From contig JAFEKR010000002.1 of NCBI GenBank assembly GCA_019022495.1, positions 1,984,001 to 2,048,000 of the forward strand: a DNA stretch of 64,000 nucleotides, read 5' to 3'. This document shows positions 36,004 through 46,951 of this stretch, piece by piece. Origin of the DNA: Epichloe hybrida. Taxonomy: Eukaryota > Ascomycota > Sordariomycetes > Hypocreales > Clavicipitaceae. How positions within the stretch are numbered: position 1 is the stretch's first letter; each line of letters opens with the position of its first letter. The notes under the pieces are model-generated. The model did no database searches, was not told the origin of the DNA, and saw only the letters and a list, made by a program, of their open reading frames with translations. Position numbers and translations under genes: made by a program.

Positions 36004-36891
36004 ATGAGACCAGCACAATACATCCACAGCTCCCGCAAATCCCTATGCCGCGTCGTCCTCGTCTCGCCGATTGAGCGAACGCGGCTCCTCCCCGTGCCGG
36101 CGTCGGCGACCTTAACCACCACCACCACCACAAGACGCTCCCGAACCACGATCCTCCTCCCTCCTCAACCCCCTCGAGCCCGCGCCTACGCCAGCAAACC
36201 TCACCCGCCAGCCCGAGGCCCCCGCGGCCCGACCTCGGCCGCCGCCAAAGAGCAGGTCGCCCGCGACGAGCGCGGCTTCGACAAGCGCTACACGACCCAG
36301 AGGGACATTGAGCGGTCCGGCCGAGACCGGCCCCCGCAGGACCACGAGATCACCGACCCGCAGGTCATGGTCGTTGACAGGGGCGCCGACGACGCCGCCG
36401 CCGAGGGACCCCTCAGGACGCAGTTCGTCCTCAGTCGGCTCGAGCCCCACGAGTCGCTGCGCATGACGCAGCCGTACGTGCCGGCCGACGCCGACAAAGG
36501 CCGCCCCGAGCCCCAGTTCGCCGTGTGCAAGATCGTCGACAAGAGGGAGGAGTACGAGCGGCGGAAGCAGTTCAGGGGGAAGGGGAACAAGTCCGCGGCG
36601 GCGGCGGCGAGGCCCAGGACCAAGGAGCTGGAGCTGACGTGGGCCATTGCCGAGCACGACCTGGCGACCAAGATGAGGCAGATGGGTGGGTTCCTGGCCA
36701 AGGGGCTCAGGGTGGACGTCCTCGTGGCCAGGAAGAAGGGCGGGAGGCAGGTTGACGGGAAGGAGGCCGAGAGTGTGGTCAAGAGGATCCGGGACGAGGT
36801 GGAGAGGAACGAGGGCAGGGAGGTCAAGCCTGCTACCGGCCTGGCTGGGGGGACGATGAAGTTTTATCTGGAGGGGAAGCCGGCGAAGTGA
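36004..36891 (+). CDS. Mitochondrial translation initiation factor IF-3 (Aim23-like)
   Basis: Single-exon gene of 295 residues. The N-terminus is Arg/Ser/Thr-rich without acidic residues at first (MRPAQYIHSSRKSLCRVVLV), as for a mitochondrial presequence. IF3-like N-domain residues appear around QFAVCKIVDKREEYERRK, and the IF3 C-domain is clear at KELELTWAIAEHDLATKM, followed by QMGGFLAKGLRVDVLVARKK. IF3 binds the small mitoribosomal subunit and helps start-codon selection and subunit dissociation. Codon use is extremely GC-rich (GCC, GGC, CGG), which generates long antisense ORFs that are not genes. The neighbour on the other strand, imp1, is also mitochondrial. Confidence 0.85.
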   Translation: MRPAQYIHSSRKSLCRVVLVSPIERTRLLPVPASATLTTTTTTRRSRTTILLPPQPPRARAYASKPHPPARGPRGPTSAAAKEQVARDERGFDKRYTTQRDIERSGRDRPPQDHEITDPQVMVVDRGADDAAAEGPLRTQFVLSRLEPHESLRMTQPYVPADADKGRPEPQFAVCKIVDKREEYERRKQFRGKGNKSAAAAARPRTKELELTWAIAEHDLATKMRQMGGFLAKGLRVDVLVARKKGGRQVDGKEAESVVKRIRDEVERNEGREVKPATGLAGGTMKFYLEGKPAK

Positions 36892-37199
36892 TGGTGATGT
36901 ATGTGGGTGCTTGCGCGTTGGGGGGGGGGAGTTGGCATCACAATTCCGAGAACTCGGGTAGAATGTTGAAGAACAAAAACTTGTTCCGTGTACGCGAACG
37001 CACAGCAAGGTTCGTTATTTGCCAAGCAGGTTTCATGAAAACCGTGAACACCGCTCCATGTTTCCTTCCCTCGGGTGAAAAAAAAAAACCCCCCATATTC
37101 GTCATGAAAACCCCAAACAGCTTACTTCGGTTAAGAAAAATCCCCTCCAACGCCAGCATAAAGAGAGATAACACGCCACCACCCTTCTTCTCCTCCCCA

Positions 37200-37846
37200 T
37201 CACAGAATCTCATCCCCATCCTCATCCTCACCCACGTTTCCCACTGTCCTGACCCCCCCGTTCCGCGGATCGAATCCATCCCCTTCCGTCTCCCCTTCCG
37301 TCTCCCCATCCGTCTCCCACTCCTTGTCCTTGTCCTCCGCCGCGCCATCATCCACCAGCGCGCCGAACATCCCCCCCGGCCCAGGCCCCGGACCCGGACC
37401 TCCTCCTCGCCCGCCTCCCTGTTCACGTCCTCCCACGCCCTGCTCCTCTTCTGCACGCTCACGGCCCTCACGATGCTCCGCTGCATCTTCGTGCCCGTCC
37501 GCTCCGTCACCGCCGCGGCCATCTCCAGGCCCTTTTCGCGCCGGCGGCGCATCTTGGTCGACATGCGGCTCTTGCGCGCGGGCTTGAGTTTCTTGGATAT
37601 CCCCGCCGAGCGACGCACGTCTAGGACCGAGGGGCGGACGTCGGCGGATGCGCTGGTTCGGGTGCGCTCGGGCACGTCCTTTGGGGACTTGTCGGTGTCG
37701 AACGAGGGGGCTGAGGCGCGGCGGGCGGCGCGGGAGTGTTTTGAGGGTGCTGGGGGACGTGTCGGTCAGTTTGGTTCGGGAGGGTATTTTGGGATGGGAT
37801 GGGATGGGACGGAGAGGGGGGGGGGCGAACCTCTACTTTTGGCCAT
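37200..37846 (-). CDS. alb1: Alb1, ribosome biogenesis factor for 60S subunits (frame switch near the C-terminus)
   Basis: Shuttling factor that partners Arx1 on pre-60S particles. Exon 1 (37846-37831) encodes MAKSR; after an 81-nt intron, exon 2 starts at 37749 and reads PSKHSRAARRASAPSFDTDK, then the basic core SRMSTKMRRRREKGLEMA and RAWEDVNREAGEEE, which are Alb1 signatures. The expected acidic C-terminus (EDKDKEWETDGETEGE through DEDGDEIL, stop at 37200-37202) is in another frame. The switch falls at or near a run of seven G on the coding strand (C7 at 37371-37377 of the plus strand). Either one G is missing from the assembly, a mutation truncates the protein, or a weak 64-nt intron (donor GTCCGG, acceptor GCGGAG) restores the frame. 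The family call does not depend on which. Confidence 0.8.
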
Positions 37847-38079
37847 TGTGGGAATGTGATTTTGGTTGATTTCTGTAATAGAACGCGAGGTGAATTTTTT
37901 GGCATGGCAAACCAGAACCAGACCGACCCCACGTCACGTGTGATAATAACTGATAAGCGATGATGGGTCCACCATCTACGGATTATGTACATAAATCTAT
38001 GTACAGTGATCAGTGAGGTAGCAAAAGTCAGGATAATGAAGAATTTATCTCAGGGTTGTTTTGCACGCTGTACATAACT

Positions 38080-40521
38080 CTACAGCTCCCCATCATCCAC
38101 CTTCCTGGCATTCTGGCCCGGCGGAAACGCAAACCTGCCCCCATCAACCCTAGTCCGCCACCGTGCCTGCTGGAACGTCGCTTGTACGAGCTTGACGAGC
38201 ATCGCGTCGCTGCCTCGGGGTCCGAGAACGGTGGCATAAACGGGGTGTTGCTCGGTCCGGTGGCTGAAGGTGGATTCGTACGAGAACTGAGCAACTTGTT
38301 CGTGTCAGTATGTCATGTCATTGAGACACAACCAAGAAGTGGCGGCGATGCGCCTTGTACATACATGGTGCGAGGACCTGGGGTGCACCGAGGAGCGACG
38401 CGAGCAGTTCAGGAGCGACGCCTTGAATCGTTTCCGGCTTGCTGTGGTGAGTTCAGTGGGTGGCACGAGAATAACTCTTGTTGGTGGGACACAACGTACG
38501 GGGCGGTATATCGAGGCGCATCGCTTGCGAAGGGCATCACGAGGATGCCATCGCCCCCTTCGCCGATGAGCATTACGTTGTCGTTGTACCATCTTTGGAA
38601 GACTGCTGTGCGGGCTTGGTAGTCCTTGTACTCTGCATCGCTGACATTCCTTCCCAGATCCCTGCTCTCAGTGTAGTGTTGTCAGGGATATGAATCTAGG
38701 GGTCATGAGAGAGATGATGTGCTGAACCAACCATTGATGCATGACTGTGGCTTCCATGGCCGGCTCTTTGCCAAACTTGGTGTAGTAGTCTTTGCGAAAG
38801 CCGTCGTACTGATGATAGAATTCGTGGCAGTATGAGAGAAAGGGGGCCTACATGTTCGTCAGTTGCGGGAATTGTTTTTTGTTTCTGGGAGATGAGGATG
38901 GGAACGGACGTCTCTCATGTAGTTTTGCAGAGCCTGGCCGTTGGCCTCTGTGGGTGGCTTGGATGCCCACGATTTTTGCAGGCTGACCGTTTTGGATTTG
39001 ACTCCGAGGAATGCCTCTACGGCGGCGACGAATCTCCCTTGGTCATCTCTATGCGTCTTGTCCGCATTGCCCAGGTCCGTCACCGAGACGAGTCGTTTGG
39101 GAAAAGCGATGGGTGGGCTGGAGAGAGACTGGTGCACTATGGCGACTGCGTCGTGAAAAAGCTCAGACAGCTCTGTGCCCAATAGGGCAATGGAATCTGA
39201 CTTGCTGTAGTCTGGTCAGAACGAATGGCTCCTCATGCAAGATGATGGTGTTGCTGCTTCGAGGATTCATATACTGACGGAGAACTGGTTCGCGCACCAT
39301 CCAAGGGCAGGGACCCTGGTGACGTACGGAGAGCGAAAAGTCCTTGAGCGGCGGCAGCTCCAAACGCCTGGCCGATGGCTGAGGAAATGATTGATTAGTC
39401 GTCCATCGGTCCTGATACCAAAAAGGCTTTTTGATCGCCAACGTACCGCCCAAACCAGTAGAAGCTCTGAGCCACTCATACCCAGCCAAAGAGGCAGCAG
39501 CGCCGGTTGGTCCTCCGCCAGCATCTTGATGCCCATCTTCTCGCGGGTTCTTCGGAGCCACAACATCTGCCCACTCTCTCCCTGAGCCCAACTGCGAGGA
39601 CTTCGTCTTTCCGACAATCACGGCGCCGAGGTCAATGAGCCTCTGGGCAAACGCAGCCGTCGCGTCTGCCGTGCCATTGTGCAAGTCGCTCCAAGAAGCA
39701 CAAGAAATAGACGTGGGCACGCCCTTTAGAGACATGGAGTCTGGCACGGTGAACCGACGGCCCTTGAGTGGTGCCTTTTCGGGAGGAACAGTGTTGTATA
39801 ATCTTGACGGCACGGGAATGGAAGCATGGCTGCTCCCACTACTATCCGCCGGCAATTGCAACACGTTGAATCTACGGAGTACACCGGGTCAGCAATGCAT
39901 TACAATGAATCCTCCCGAGGTTTCCCGGACGACTTCATACCCTTCCATCTCATCTACCTTTTCAGGGTACACGCCAAAGGCGAACGCATCCAAGGTATCA
40001 TTGTAAATTTTCCACGCCTGATGCACATTGGGGCCGTGCAAGATGTACGGACCTGCAGGCAAATCTGACACAGCACGCTTCGCCGCGCGAACAGCTTCGT
40101 TGCGCAGATGCATGACCGACTTGCCAGCGCCGAAGGACGTGGCTGCCACGCCTGAGCTGCCGCCGCCGGGCTTCTCGATGAGCACACTTCCAAACTCGGG
40201 GGTGAAGACATCGTCGTACAAGTCAAAGAGGTGCAGTGTCTCCTCGAGATGATAGTAGAGCTGCTCCGGCTCCAGGACGGTCACGGGGATGACGGCGTCC
40301 GGCTTGATGGTTTCTTGGATGGTGCCCTGCGTTGACGCGTCAGTGTCCAGATTTTCGACTCTGTCGTCGCCAACGGATTGTAGTCGAGTTGGAGAGGACG
40401 AAAGAATTGAAAAGAATTGCGGGGGGACGGAGTCATTAGTACTTACCAGAACTTGCGGGTGGATGAGGTACTGCGACCCTGCCACGACGGTGGTCAGGAC
40501 AGTTTTGAGGCTCATGCTCAT
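38080..40521 (-). CDS. Amidase-signature family protein with Arp1-like N-terminal region, probably catalytically altered
   Basis: Nine minus-strand exons keep frame throughout: 40521-40447, 40326-39941, 39871-39447, 39378-39279, 39204-38910, 38847-38732, 38664-38500, 38441-38365 and 38294-38080; about 617 residues. The N-terminal third (LEPEQLYYHLEETLHLFDLY, VRAAKRAVSDLPAGPYILHG) precedes the amidase part, as in fungal proteins annotated with a scytalone-dehydratase-like Arp1 N-terminal domain. Amidase landmarks: IPVPSRLY, catalytic Lys in VGKTKSS, AGYEWLRAS, GLFALRTSPGSLPLDG. However, the cis-Ser motif (usually GSSSG) reads GGGPTG, and the nucleophile motif (usually G-x-D-T-G-G-S) reads GLGAIGQ, so both catalytic serines appear absent. 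It could be a pseudoenzyme, or a decaying gene whose frame is still open. Exact splice sites for exons 4 and 5 are less certain. Confidence 0.75.
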
Positions 40522-41140
40522 GATGGATGACCACGAGTCGGCGATGCGACCTTGTCCCGCCGGGCTGGAGCAGGAGTAGGAGTATCTTAGGGTTAGGAGT
40601 TTGTGTAGTCGCCAAGTCGGGTATCCTGCAAGACCATCGACATGCCTTCTTCATTCCCCTCTGCATTTCAAGCAAAGGTAAAAGGAGCCGAGACCAACGC
40701 GGCAAGGCGTCGGCATGTGCCTTGAGACGAGAAGGAAGGTCAAGTGACGTCTCCTGCAAGTGACGTGGGGCGAATCTCGGTCGAGGTTGCACGATGCTCT
40801 TTTTTCGTCTTTTTTTCGTGCAATGAACTTCCCCGCACTGAAGTATTACCAGCTCCGTCTCAAGCGACAACCGACAACTGACAACTACACTCGTTGAGCC
40901 TGGATAGCCGCCTGTGGCAACCTATCACCACGCCATAGTAAGGGACTGGTGGAGGAGACGAGGGAGACGAGGGAGACGAGGAAAGAAAATCCTGAAAGCG
41001 TCACAGGGCATGCGCTACATGATTGGCAGTCTCAGGATACAATACTACCACAGGCCACAGCTCAAGAAGGAATTTCAATGTGAGTTCAGCGATTGTGTAT
41101 TCATCGCCCCAGCGCACTTGTTGCAGTCCGTTATGAACCT
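40522..41140. other. Intergenic region upstream of the amidase-like gene
   Basis: Contains a GGGAGACGA triplet repeat at 40955-40980 and the promoter of the amidase-like gene. No gene supported. Confidence 0.4.
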
Positions 41141-43162
41141 TCATGTCTTCTTCCACATATGAATGTATAAATCAAGATGCCGATACAAAACACTCCCCAC
41201 GTTTATTAGATAGTTCCAACCTGCTGCATGCCAATGCCCGAAAAAAACCACCGCACCACCATCATCCGCCTTCCGAGCCGTGCAGTACACAACCCCGATC
41301 AAGTCGACAAAGAAGCTCTCGCTCTTCTTGGTCACGCCAGCGTCCCCCTTGTTGATGTTGAACGTCCACTCAGGGCCTGGTTGTGGGACGTGGCAGGATC
41401 CGTTTACGCCTGTTGAGAGGTCTTTGTCAGTCACTCGGTACTAATACTTTCATCCCCCCCCCCTCCCTCCCTTTTCGGGAACAGGGGAGAAGGGATCACA
41501 GGCTCAACTTACAGTACTTGGGGTTGCAGACGTTGCCACACTTGCCGCAGTTGTTGGGGTTGTTTCTCAAGTCCAAGCACGTTTTGCCGCACTGGTCACC
41601 CAGGCCTCGTAAAATATTAGAAAAGAGGGAGGAAAAAAAGAGAGAACAAAAGAACCGAATGGCAAAGACCACGGCACGACGTGTCCCCAGGGACTTACTC
41701 ACAACCACATTCACCATCCCGGCATTTGGTGTTGGGACCGCACTGTCTACCGCAGTTGCCACAGTTATTGTCATCACTTCCCTTCAGGTTGACGCAGTAG
41801 AAGTTGCCGTCCTGTTTGAGACACGTTGTCGCCGATGTTGCCGCAGTAGCAAACGCACATGGACTTCTGGGCCTTGTAGAAGAGGTCCTTGCCGGGTTGA
41901 GTCCCGATATATACGGAAAAGTATGTGGCCTGCGTGGTGCAAGCAACGAGGGGCTAAAAACGAACGGCCACCAGCAGGTCACAATTAGGCATTTTCCGGA
42001 CGGAGAAAAAGAAAAATACCCACCGAGAAGAATGCCTTTCGGTATTACAGACAGGAGGAGCAACAATCACCTACAATAATGTCCCACCAGCTTCCCCCAA
42101 AGTTTTTGACGCAAGACGTCATAGCCATCACGGTGAAGATGTCGGTGCCGAAGTTGGTGGTGGTAAGATTGTTGGCGTAGCGTGCGCCGGTGGACCGGCC
42201 ATTGAGAACCAGCCTCCCCCGGACCTGTTCATGGCAACGTACTGGGTGGTCTTGCCGGCGTAGACCAGGTCATAGGTTGTCAGCGGGCGGCGCACTAGCA
42301 GGCGCCTGGAGGTAGAAGGCTGGGAAAGTTATATCCTGCGTATTTGTTCCAGACAAGAGGTCCGACGCCGCGGGCCGGAACGTGAGCTGCGCAACAGGTC
42401 CGATCTTGTTCATCGTCTTGCTGACAATGGGGACGAAGTTGGAGTCGAGAAGGGTGAACTGGGCTTGGGGACCAGTCGACATCATGCAGGGGGCAGGCTC
42501 GTACGTAGGCTGCGGGATTCCCGTCGTGACCGGGGTTGACCCCGTGGCCGCCAGAGTAGGAAGCTCAAACTCCGTGTAGGTGTACGAGTCAGACAAGTCA
42601 TCGTCGTTGGCATACCCGCCGTGGGCAGGTGCCGGACCTATAGGGGTATAAGGAGGACTATCAGTGACGAGGGGCGTGTACATTCCGCTGGCACCGTAGC
42701 CGTCTTGACTGCTTCCGTGAAATTGATCTCGGGAATCGTGGATGTGGGTGTATGAAAGGCGGGCCGTGAGTCGAGAGAAGGACAATGTTAGAATCGACTT
42801 CATCGAAACTGACTCGACAGGGCAAGGCAGGGCACGGCACAGGTTCGCATCTCAATTACTCACATGGCCGGCAACGGCAACAGCGCAATTGACGTCCCAA
42901 AAGGCAAAATTGCTTCTGTCTCTGCATCAACCTTCAGGCCTGGTTTCAGAGACAAGCTGTACAGGTGACAAGTTGAGCCGCCAAGTGAGAAACTCCTGCA
43001 CTTTGTATTGCTCCTGCAGAGCTTCATACATCTCGTCCAGCTGTTATCCAAGAGAGCTCCCGATTCAGGGGACGAGTGGCCCCAGCTATTTACTGATAAA
43101 CTGGTGTGCCTGGATTTCCCTGATGGGCAGAATATGCATTCTGAGCTGTAAATCCAAGTCAT
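41141..43162 (-). pseudogene. Cysteine-rich secreted-type gene (PAN-like plus Stig1-like Cys repeats) with several frame disruptions
   Basis: Minus strand. An upstream segment (43162-42864) has a PAN/apple-like pattern (CMKLCRSNTKCRSFSL, CHLYS) and can splice through a 55-nt intron to 42808. The middle region (42803-42290) reads PTYEPAPCMMSTGPQAQF and onwards. Then LTTYDLVYAGKTTQYVAMN is one frame off and RSTGARYANNLTTTNF returns to the original frame; each step is a single base at a C or G run (near 42285 and 42222). Another step is needed near 41825, between YCGNIGDN and CLKQDGNFYC. The downstream exons hold two Stig1-like clusters (NNCGNCGRQCGPNTKC; NNPNNCGKCGNVC; exon 41605-41513) and a last exon 41409-41141. 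Conserved blocks in three steps of frame suggest recent decay or assembly errors. Function unknown; a wall or host-interaction protein is only a guess. Confidence 0.5.
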
Positions 43163-44876
43163 GCCTGGCCTGGTGTGCGGCTCACGCCAGACGATTTGTC
43201 AATAGCGAACGGTAGACCATCGCAATCATCGTTCAGCCTCACTTTTGCTCGGCAAAAAAAAAAAGCAAGGTGCGCAGATCCTCTGCTGCGGGTTCGAGCC
43301 GCTAAATGTCGACTGTTTTTTTCAGTTTTGAAAAATAATGCGCCGTCCTCCTTCCCTGCCTTGCATCTCGTTGCGGTGACAGGCTCGCCCCATCAGCCCG
43401 TGTACGTCGGATCTCGCTCGTGGCAAGGATCGCTTTCGATTCATGATGCACTTTGTTACGACGGCGGGTTGTGGAGGGGACTAGTAGGTAAACCCCACGG
43501 CCCGCGAGCTCAGCTCACTATCAACTTTAGCTTTTCAAGTCCAGACTGGTCGGTCGAGACGGGACGGCCCTGCATGATGGGGTGGCGACTGGCTTTCTGG
43601 CCCGGATTGCAAATGGTCGAGAATCAAACTAGTCCTGGGCTCGATCGAGCATGGTGCCTGTGGCTGACGGCGTGGTACTTTGAGAATGGCATTTGTTTCC
43701 ATGTGTCTCTTTGCCAAGACACGTGGCCATCATGCCCTGTTTTCCACGTTAGGGCAAGAGGGGAAAGAAATCGATAGCTAGTTCCAATTTTGATCATTTG
43801 GTACCGCGAGCATCTATCGGCTCTGGCTCCATGGCGATGCAAAGCCCCGTGTCGGACTATCAGAAGGCTGCGTCTCGGACAGAATCCCTCATCACCGCTG
43901 CGGAATCCATTCTCAAGCTGCGAGGCACAATAGTTGATGAAGTCACGCTTGGCCTTGTAGGATTCCGCCATTTGAGCCTCCCGATGCACTTTTTTTCACT
44001 CCTGATATTCTCAAGCTTCCTATGCCACTGCTGAGATGAAAAGCGGCAGCATTGTCATCACTCAATGAGTTGTCGGATTAAGGCAGGCAATCATCAGGTT
44101 CCTTTGTCGTTTGTTGCGGACCTAGGGTAGTAACTGAACGGTCAGGGCCAGTTCAAGAAGTCGAGAAGGACATGCTACTTCACAGCACATTGCAAAGAAT
44201 CTAAACATTCACTGCTTAAACGCAAAATCAAAAAGAAATAGGGGAAGGAAGGAGGGTGCTCGTGCCCCGTCACAACTTGATAAAAGGAGTAGATTGAACC
44301 ATGAATTTTTACTGGCTCCTCGACTACCTTGCCAGGTCTTGTGCAGGGGAGAACGACTTTTGACTTGGGCCTCCGTGAAAGTATTGATATTATGGAATAG
44401 GGCATTGAATCGCGTGGCTCGGCCATCTGGTGTGTTGCGTTGCCTGCCGCGACTTAAAGCTAGTGTTAATGCTTGTGAATGCCCGCAATAAACGTTACAG
44501 AAGAGCTAGTGCATTTAGTAAGGGAATCAGGTGGAAAAGGCAACTGGCCGCCCCGGAGATGTGCGTTGTCCGATGCGTGCGAACACATCATGGGCCTGGA
44601 TCAACTTACTTGTCATTCCGCTGCATGTTTACGTGCAGACTCACACACCTGTTTTGTGTAAGTATGCACCCCTTGCTACCTTCCAAGGTACAAGTGAAAA
44701 GCTTGCGAGATGTGACTGACGAAGCGTACGTGTAAGAATGCTCAGCCATGCTGCAATCTCCATATGGGTTGCGCACCGGTTCACGCAGTTCCACCGGAGG
44801 AGGCAGGAGGAGAAGACGTCTGCGCATGGCTGTCCTAAATGTCCCAAAATCTGAACTCGGTAGACATACTATATCG
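43163..44876. other. Gene-free stretch with spurious ORFs
   Basis: A 200-codon ORF at 43175-43777 and a 121-codon antisense ORF lack any domain and have poor coding character. No RNA gene could be supported. Confidence 0.4.
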
Positions 44877-45662
44877 CTACCAAGGGCGGCCTTCACCTGA
44901 TGTATCAGCTAGTTTAATACTTAGAGCTTGCCTTTCCTGGTTCCTTGACTCAACGTTGTCTGGGCCGCTCAGGACCGAGCTCTCCAGATCAATGAATTTT
45001 GGCCCTTCTGGGGTGACGATAATGTTGTGTTTGTTGAGATCACCATGTAATATGTGTTGCTGTAACCGTTGTAAAGCGTCGTCACACGTTTCAAAGTCAT
45101 CAGGCTGAGCCCAATGCCCGTTGAGTTTTTCAAGCAAAATGCCAACAACTCGATCTGGGCACTGTGATTCAAACACATAGCCAAGCAATTTTGGTGTCAA
45201 AGGACAATCCGCCAGGGCGTGATATATATGCATCTCTTGCAACAACCATGGCAGTTCATATGGAAATCGTGCCATCTTCAAGATCGCACAGTCCTGGTTA
45301 TAGGTGACTTCAAAGGTGCGAGACTTGAGCTCCCGTAAAATTAGTAGGCTGGATAGGTCGCATCGAGTATAATCCTCACGGAGGCTTTCCGTCGGCGCAG
45401 CATGTGGTTCCGTAATATCCTTCTGGCACAAGATCCCATGGTTGTCTGAATCGACCGTGAGAGTGGTCCAATGATCGTTCCAAACCTCAAGTCTGCTCAG
45501 CTCCTCTATAGCAGAAGGACCATAGGTACGCTTGGCTTTGGAAATAATGTTAGGATCAAGGACTGTTATATAAACAATGCGCTTGTCGCTTCTCTGGATG
45601 CGATAAAGAATTTCTTCCGAGTCGGCTAGAACTGCCAAAACGGTATCTTGCGAAGAGTTCAT
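44877..45662 (-). CDS. Small kinase/aminoglycoside-phosphotransferase-like protein
   Basis: Single-exon ORF of 261 residues. The C-terminal half has the phosphotransferase catalytic loop HGDLNKHNIIV (about 204) and the metal-binding motif FIDLESS; upstream are a candidate ATP-lysine in AILKMARFPYELPWL and a Glu in LQEMHIYHAL. The first 110 residues (MNSSQDTVLAVLADSEEIL) have no recognised domain. This architecture is common among fungal kinase-like proteins of unknown substrate. It is the last gene before the second AT-rich island, which starts about 220 bp upstream of its start codon, mirroring the kinase-like gene next to the first island. Termination soon after the DFE-like motif suggests a short or C-terminally reduced member. 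Confidence 0.7.
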   Translation of the reverse strand: MNSSQDTVLAVLADSEEILYRIQRSDKRIVYITVLDPNIISKAKRTYGPSAIEELSRLEVWNDHWTTLTVDSDNHGILCQKDITEPHAAPTESLREDYTRCDLSSLLILRELKSRTFEVTYNQDCAILKMARFPYELPWLLQEMHIYHALADCPLTPKLLGYVFESQCPDRVVGILLEKLNGHWAQPDDFETCDDALQRLQQHILHGDLNKHNIIVTPEGPKFIDLESSVLSGPDNVESRNQERQALSIKLADTSGEGRPW

Positions 45663-45882
45663 GATTGTAATTTTCAGAAATGGATTTATGGTACGCTGTT
45701 TACTATGGAGAGAAGGGCGGATTTGCCTTACTTTATATACTAAAATAACATTGACTTACTTGATTAAAGTGGAGCATCTACCAAAAGCCACTGGCCTTTT
45801 TCTAGTGCAACAACTGCGGCCCCTGTTAAGGTGGAGAATGGATTACGTAATAGTTAATCATAATTATATAGGGCTTAGTTAG

Positions 45883-46681
45883 AGTATAGACTTAAAGAAT
45901 ATAATAATTATTATCCTTATTATTTTTAGTACTATTTTATAGTAATAAGACCAGAACTAGTATAATACTTTTTTACTTAGTTAAATTATTACTAGACTTA
46001 AATATCTGATACCTAAGAATAGCTAATAAATAACTTCTAAGAGATTATTAAGTTAAATAATTAAAGAATTATAAACTAAACTAAAAGGGAAAAAAGTTAT
46101 AAATATAGTTAAAGTATAACTATAGCTAGAAATAATTAAAATAATAATAGAGTATAGCTATAGTTATTACTATATTTAAAGAGATTATTTAGTTAAGGTT
46201 AGAAAATACTACTATTAGATAATATAAGAATATTAAGGACTATAGGACTTAATAGGATAAATATAAAACTATAAGGCTATATAAAACTTATAAATAACTA
46301 TTAAAGAAAGTTCTTAGAATACCTATAATAAGATAGCTAATAGTAGCTTAGGATAGGATAAATAATAAGGACTAATTATTATAAGAGAGAATATTATAAT
46401 AAAGAATAGAAAAGTCCTATTATAGGAAATAAATAGGCTAGATACTTAAATAAGAAATAACCACTAAAGAATAAGTGTAAAAAATAATTACTAAAACACT
46501 ATAGTGCTAGTATAGTATAATACTAGTAGCCTAGATAGTAAAAGATAGTAAATAATTATAACCTTAGTTATTTTAGGTGGTTATAAACTAGTGAATTAAA
46601 TATAGACTAGACACTAGTAAATAAAGTATTTAAACTTAGGAAATTAAGGAACATTATAAACTTTACTTAAGCCTAGGAATC
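45883..46681. other. RIP-degraded AT-rich sequence, unassigned
   Basis: Very TA-rich and full of stops in all frames. Probably an old repeat, but I cannot assign a family. Confidence 0.4.
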
Positions 46682-46951
46682 TGTTAGGAGCGCAGAGGTC
46701 AAAGATAGGATGTTTATCAAAGCGGGTCTTTGGAGAACCTTTAGGCCGTGCGGATAATAAAGAGGCTAGCTAGCTATAAGATAGCCACGTGCTTATAGAG
46801 TAAGGTATTTATTAAAGACTACGCATATTATTAGTGCTAGGTTAGAGATTAAAACCTTTATATACCTGCCCCTAGCTAGCATTAATCTAGTAGTAACTAT
46901 AATAGTCTTAGCTATTACTTTATTCTTAACCTTTTAGTATAAGCTATAATA
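46682..46951 (+). repeat. Gypsy 5' LTR (270 bp)
   Basis: Begins TGTTAGGAGCGCAG and ends TATAATA; the terminal CA has become TA by RIP. Matches the reverse complement of the solo LTR at 13500-13770, which keeps intact TG...CA ends. Confidence 0.85.

Noticed and set aside
36112..37008. Long antisense ORFs opposite mitochondrial IF3
   Set aside because: Caused by very GC-rich codon use of the real gene; proteins are Leu/Pro/Arg-rich shadows.
43270..43325. Possible tRNA: a B-box-like GGTTCGAGCC followed by a T run
   Set aside because: No matching acceptor, D and anticodon arms could be drawn upstream; an A-box-like TAGCGAACGG is present, but the stems do not close.
43175..43777. 200-codon plus-strand ORF
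   Set aside because: No recognisable domain or family motif and low-quality composition; likely chance.
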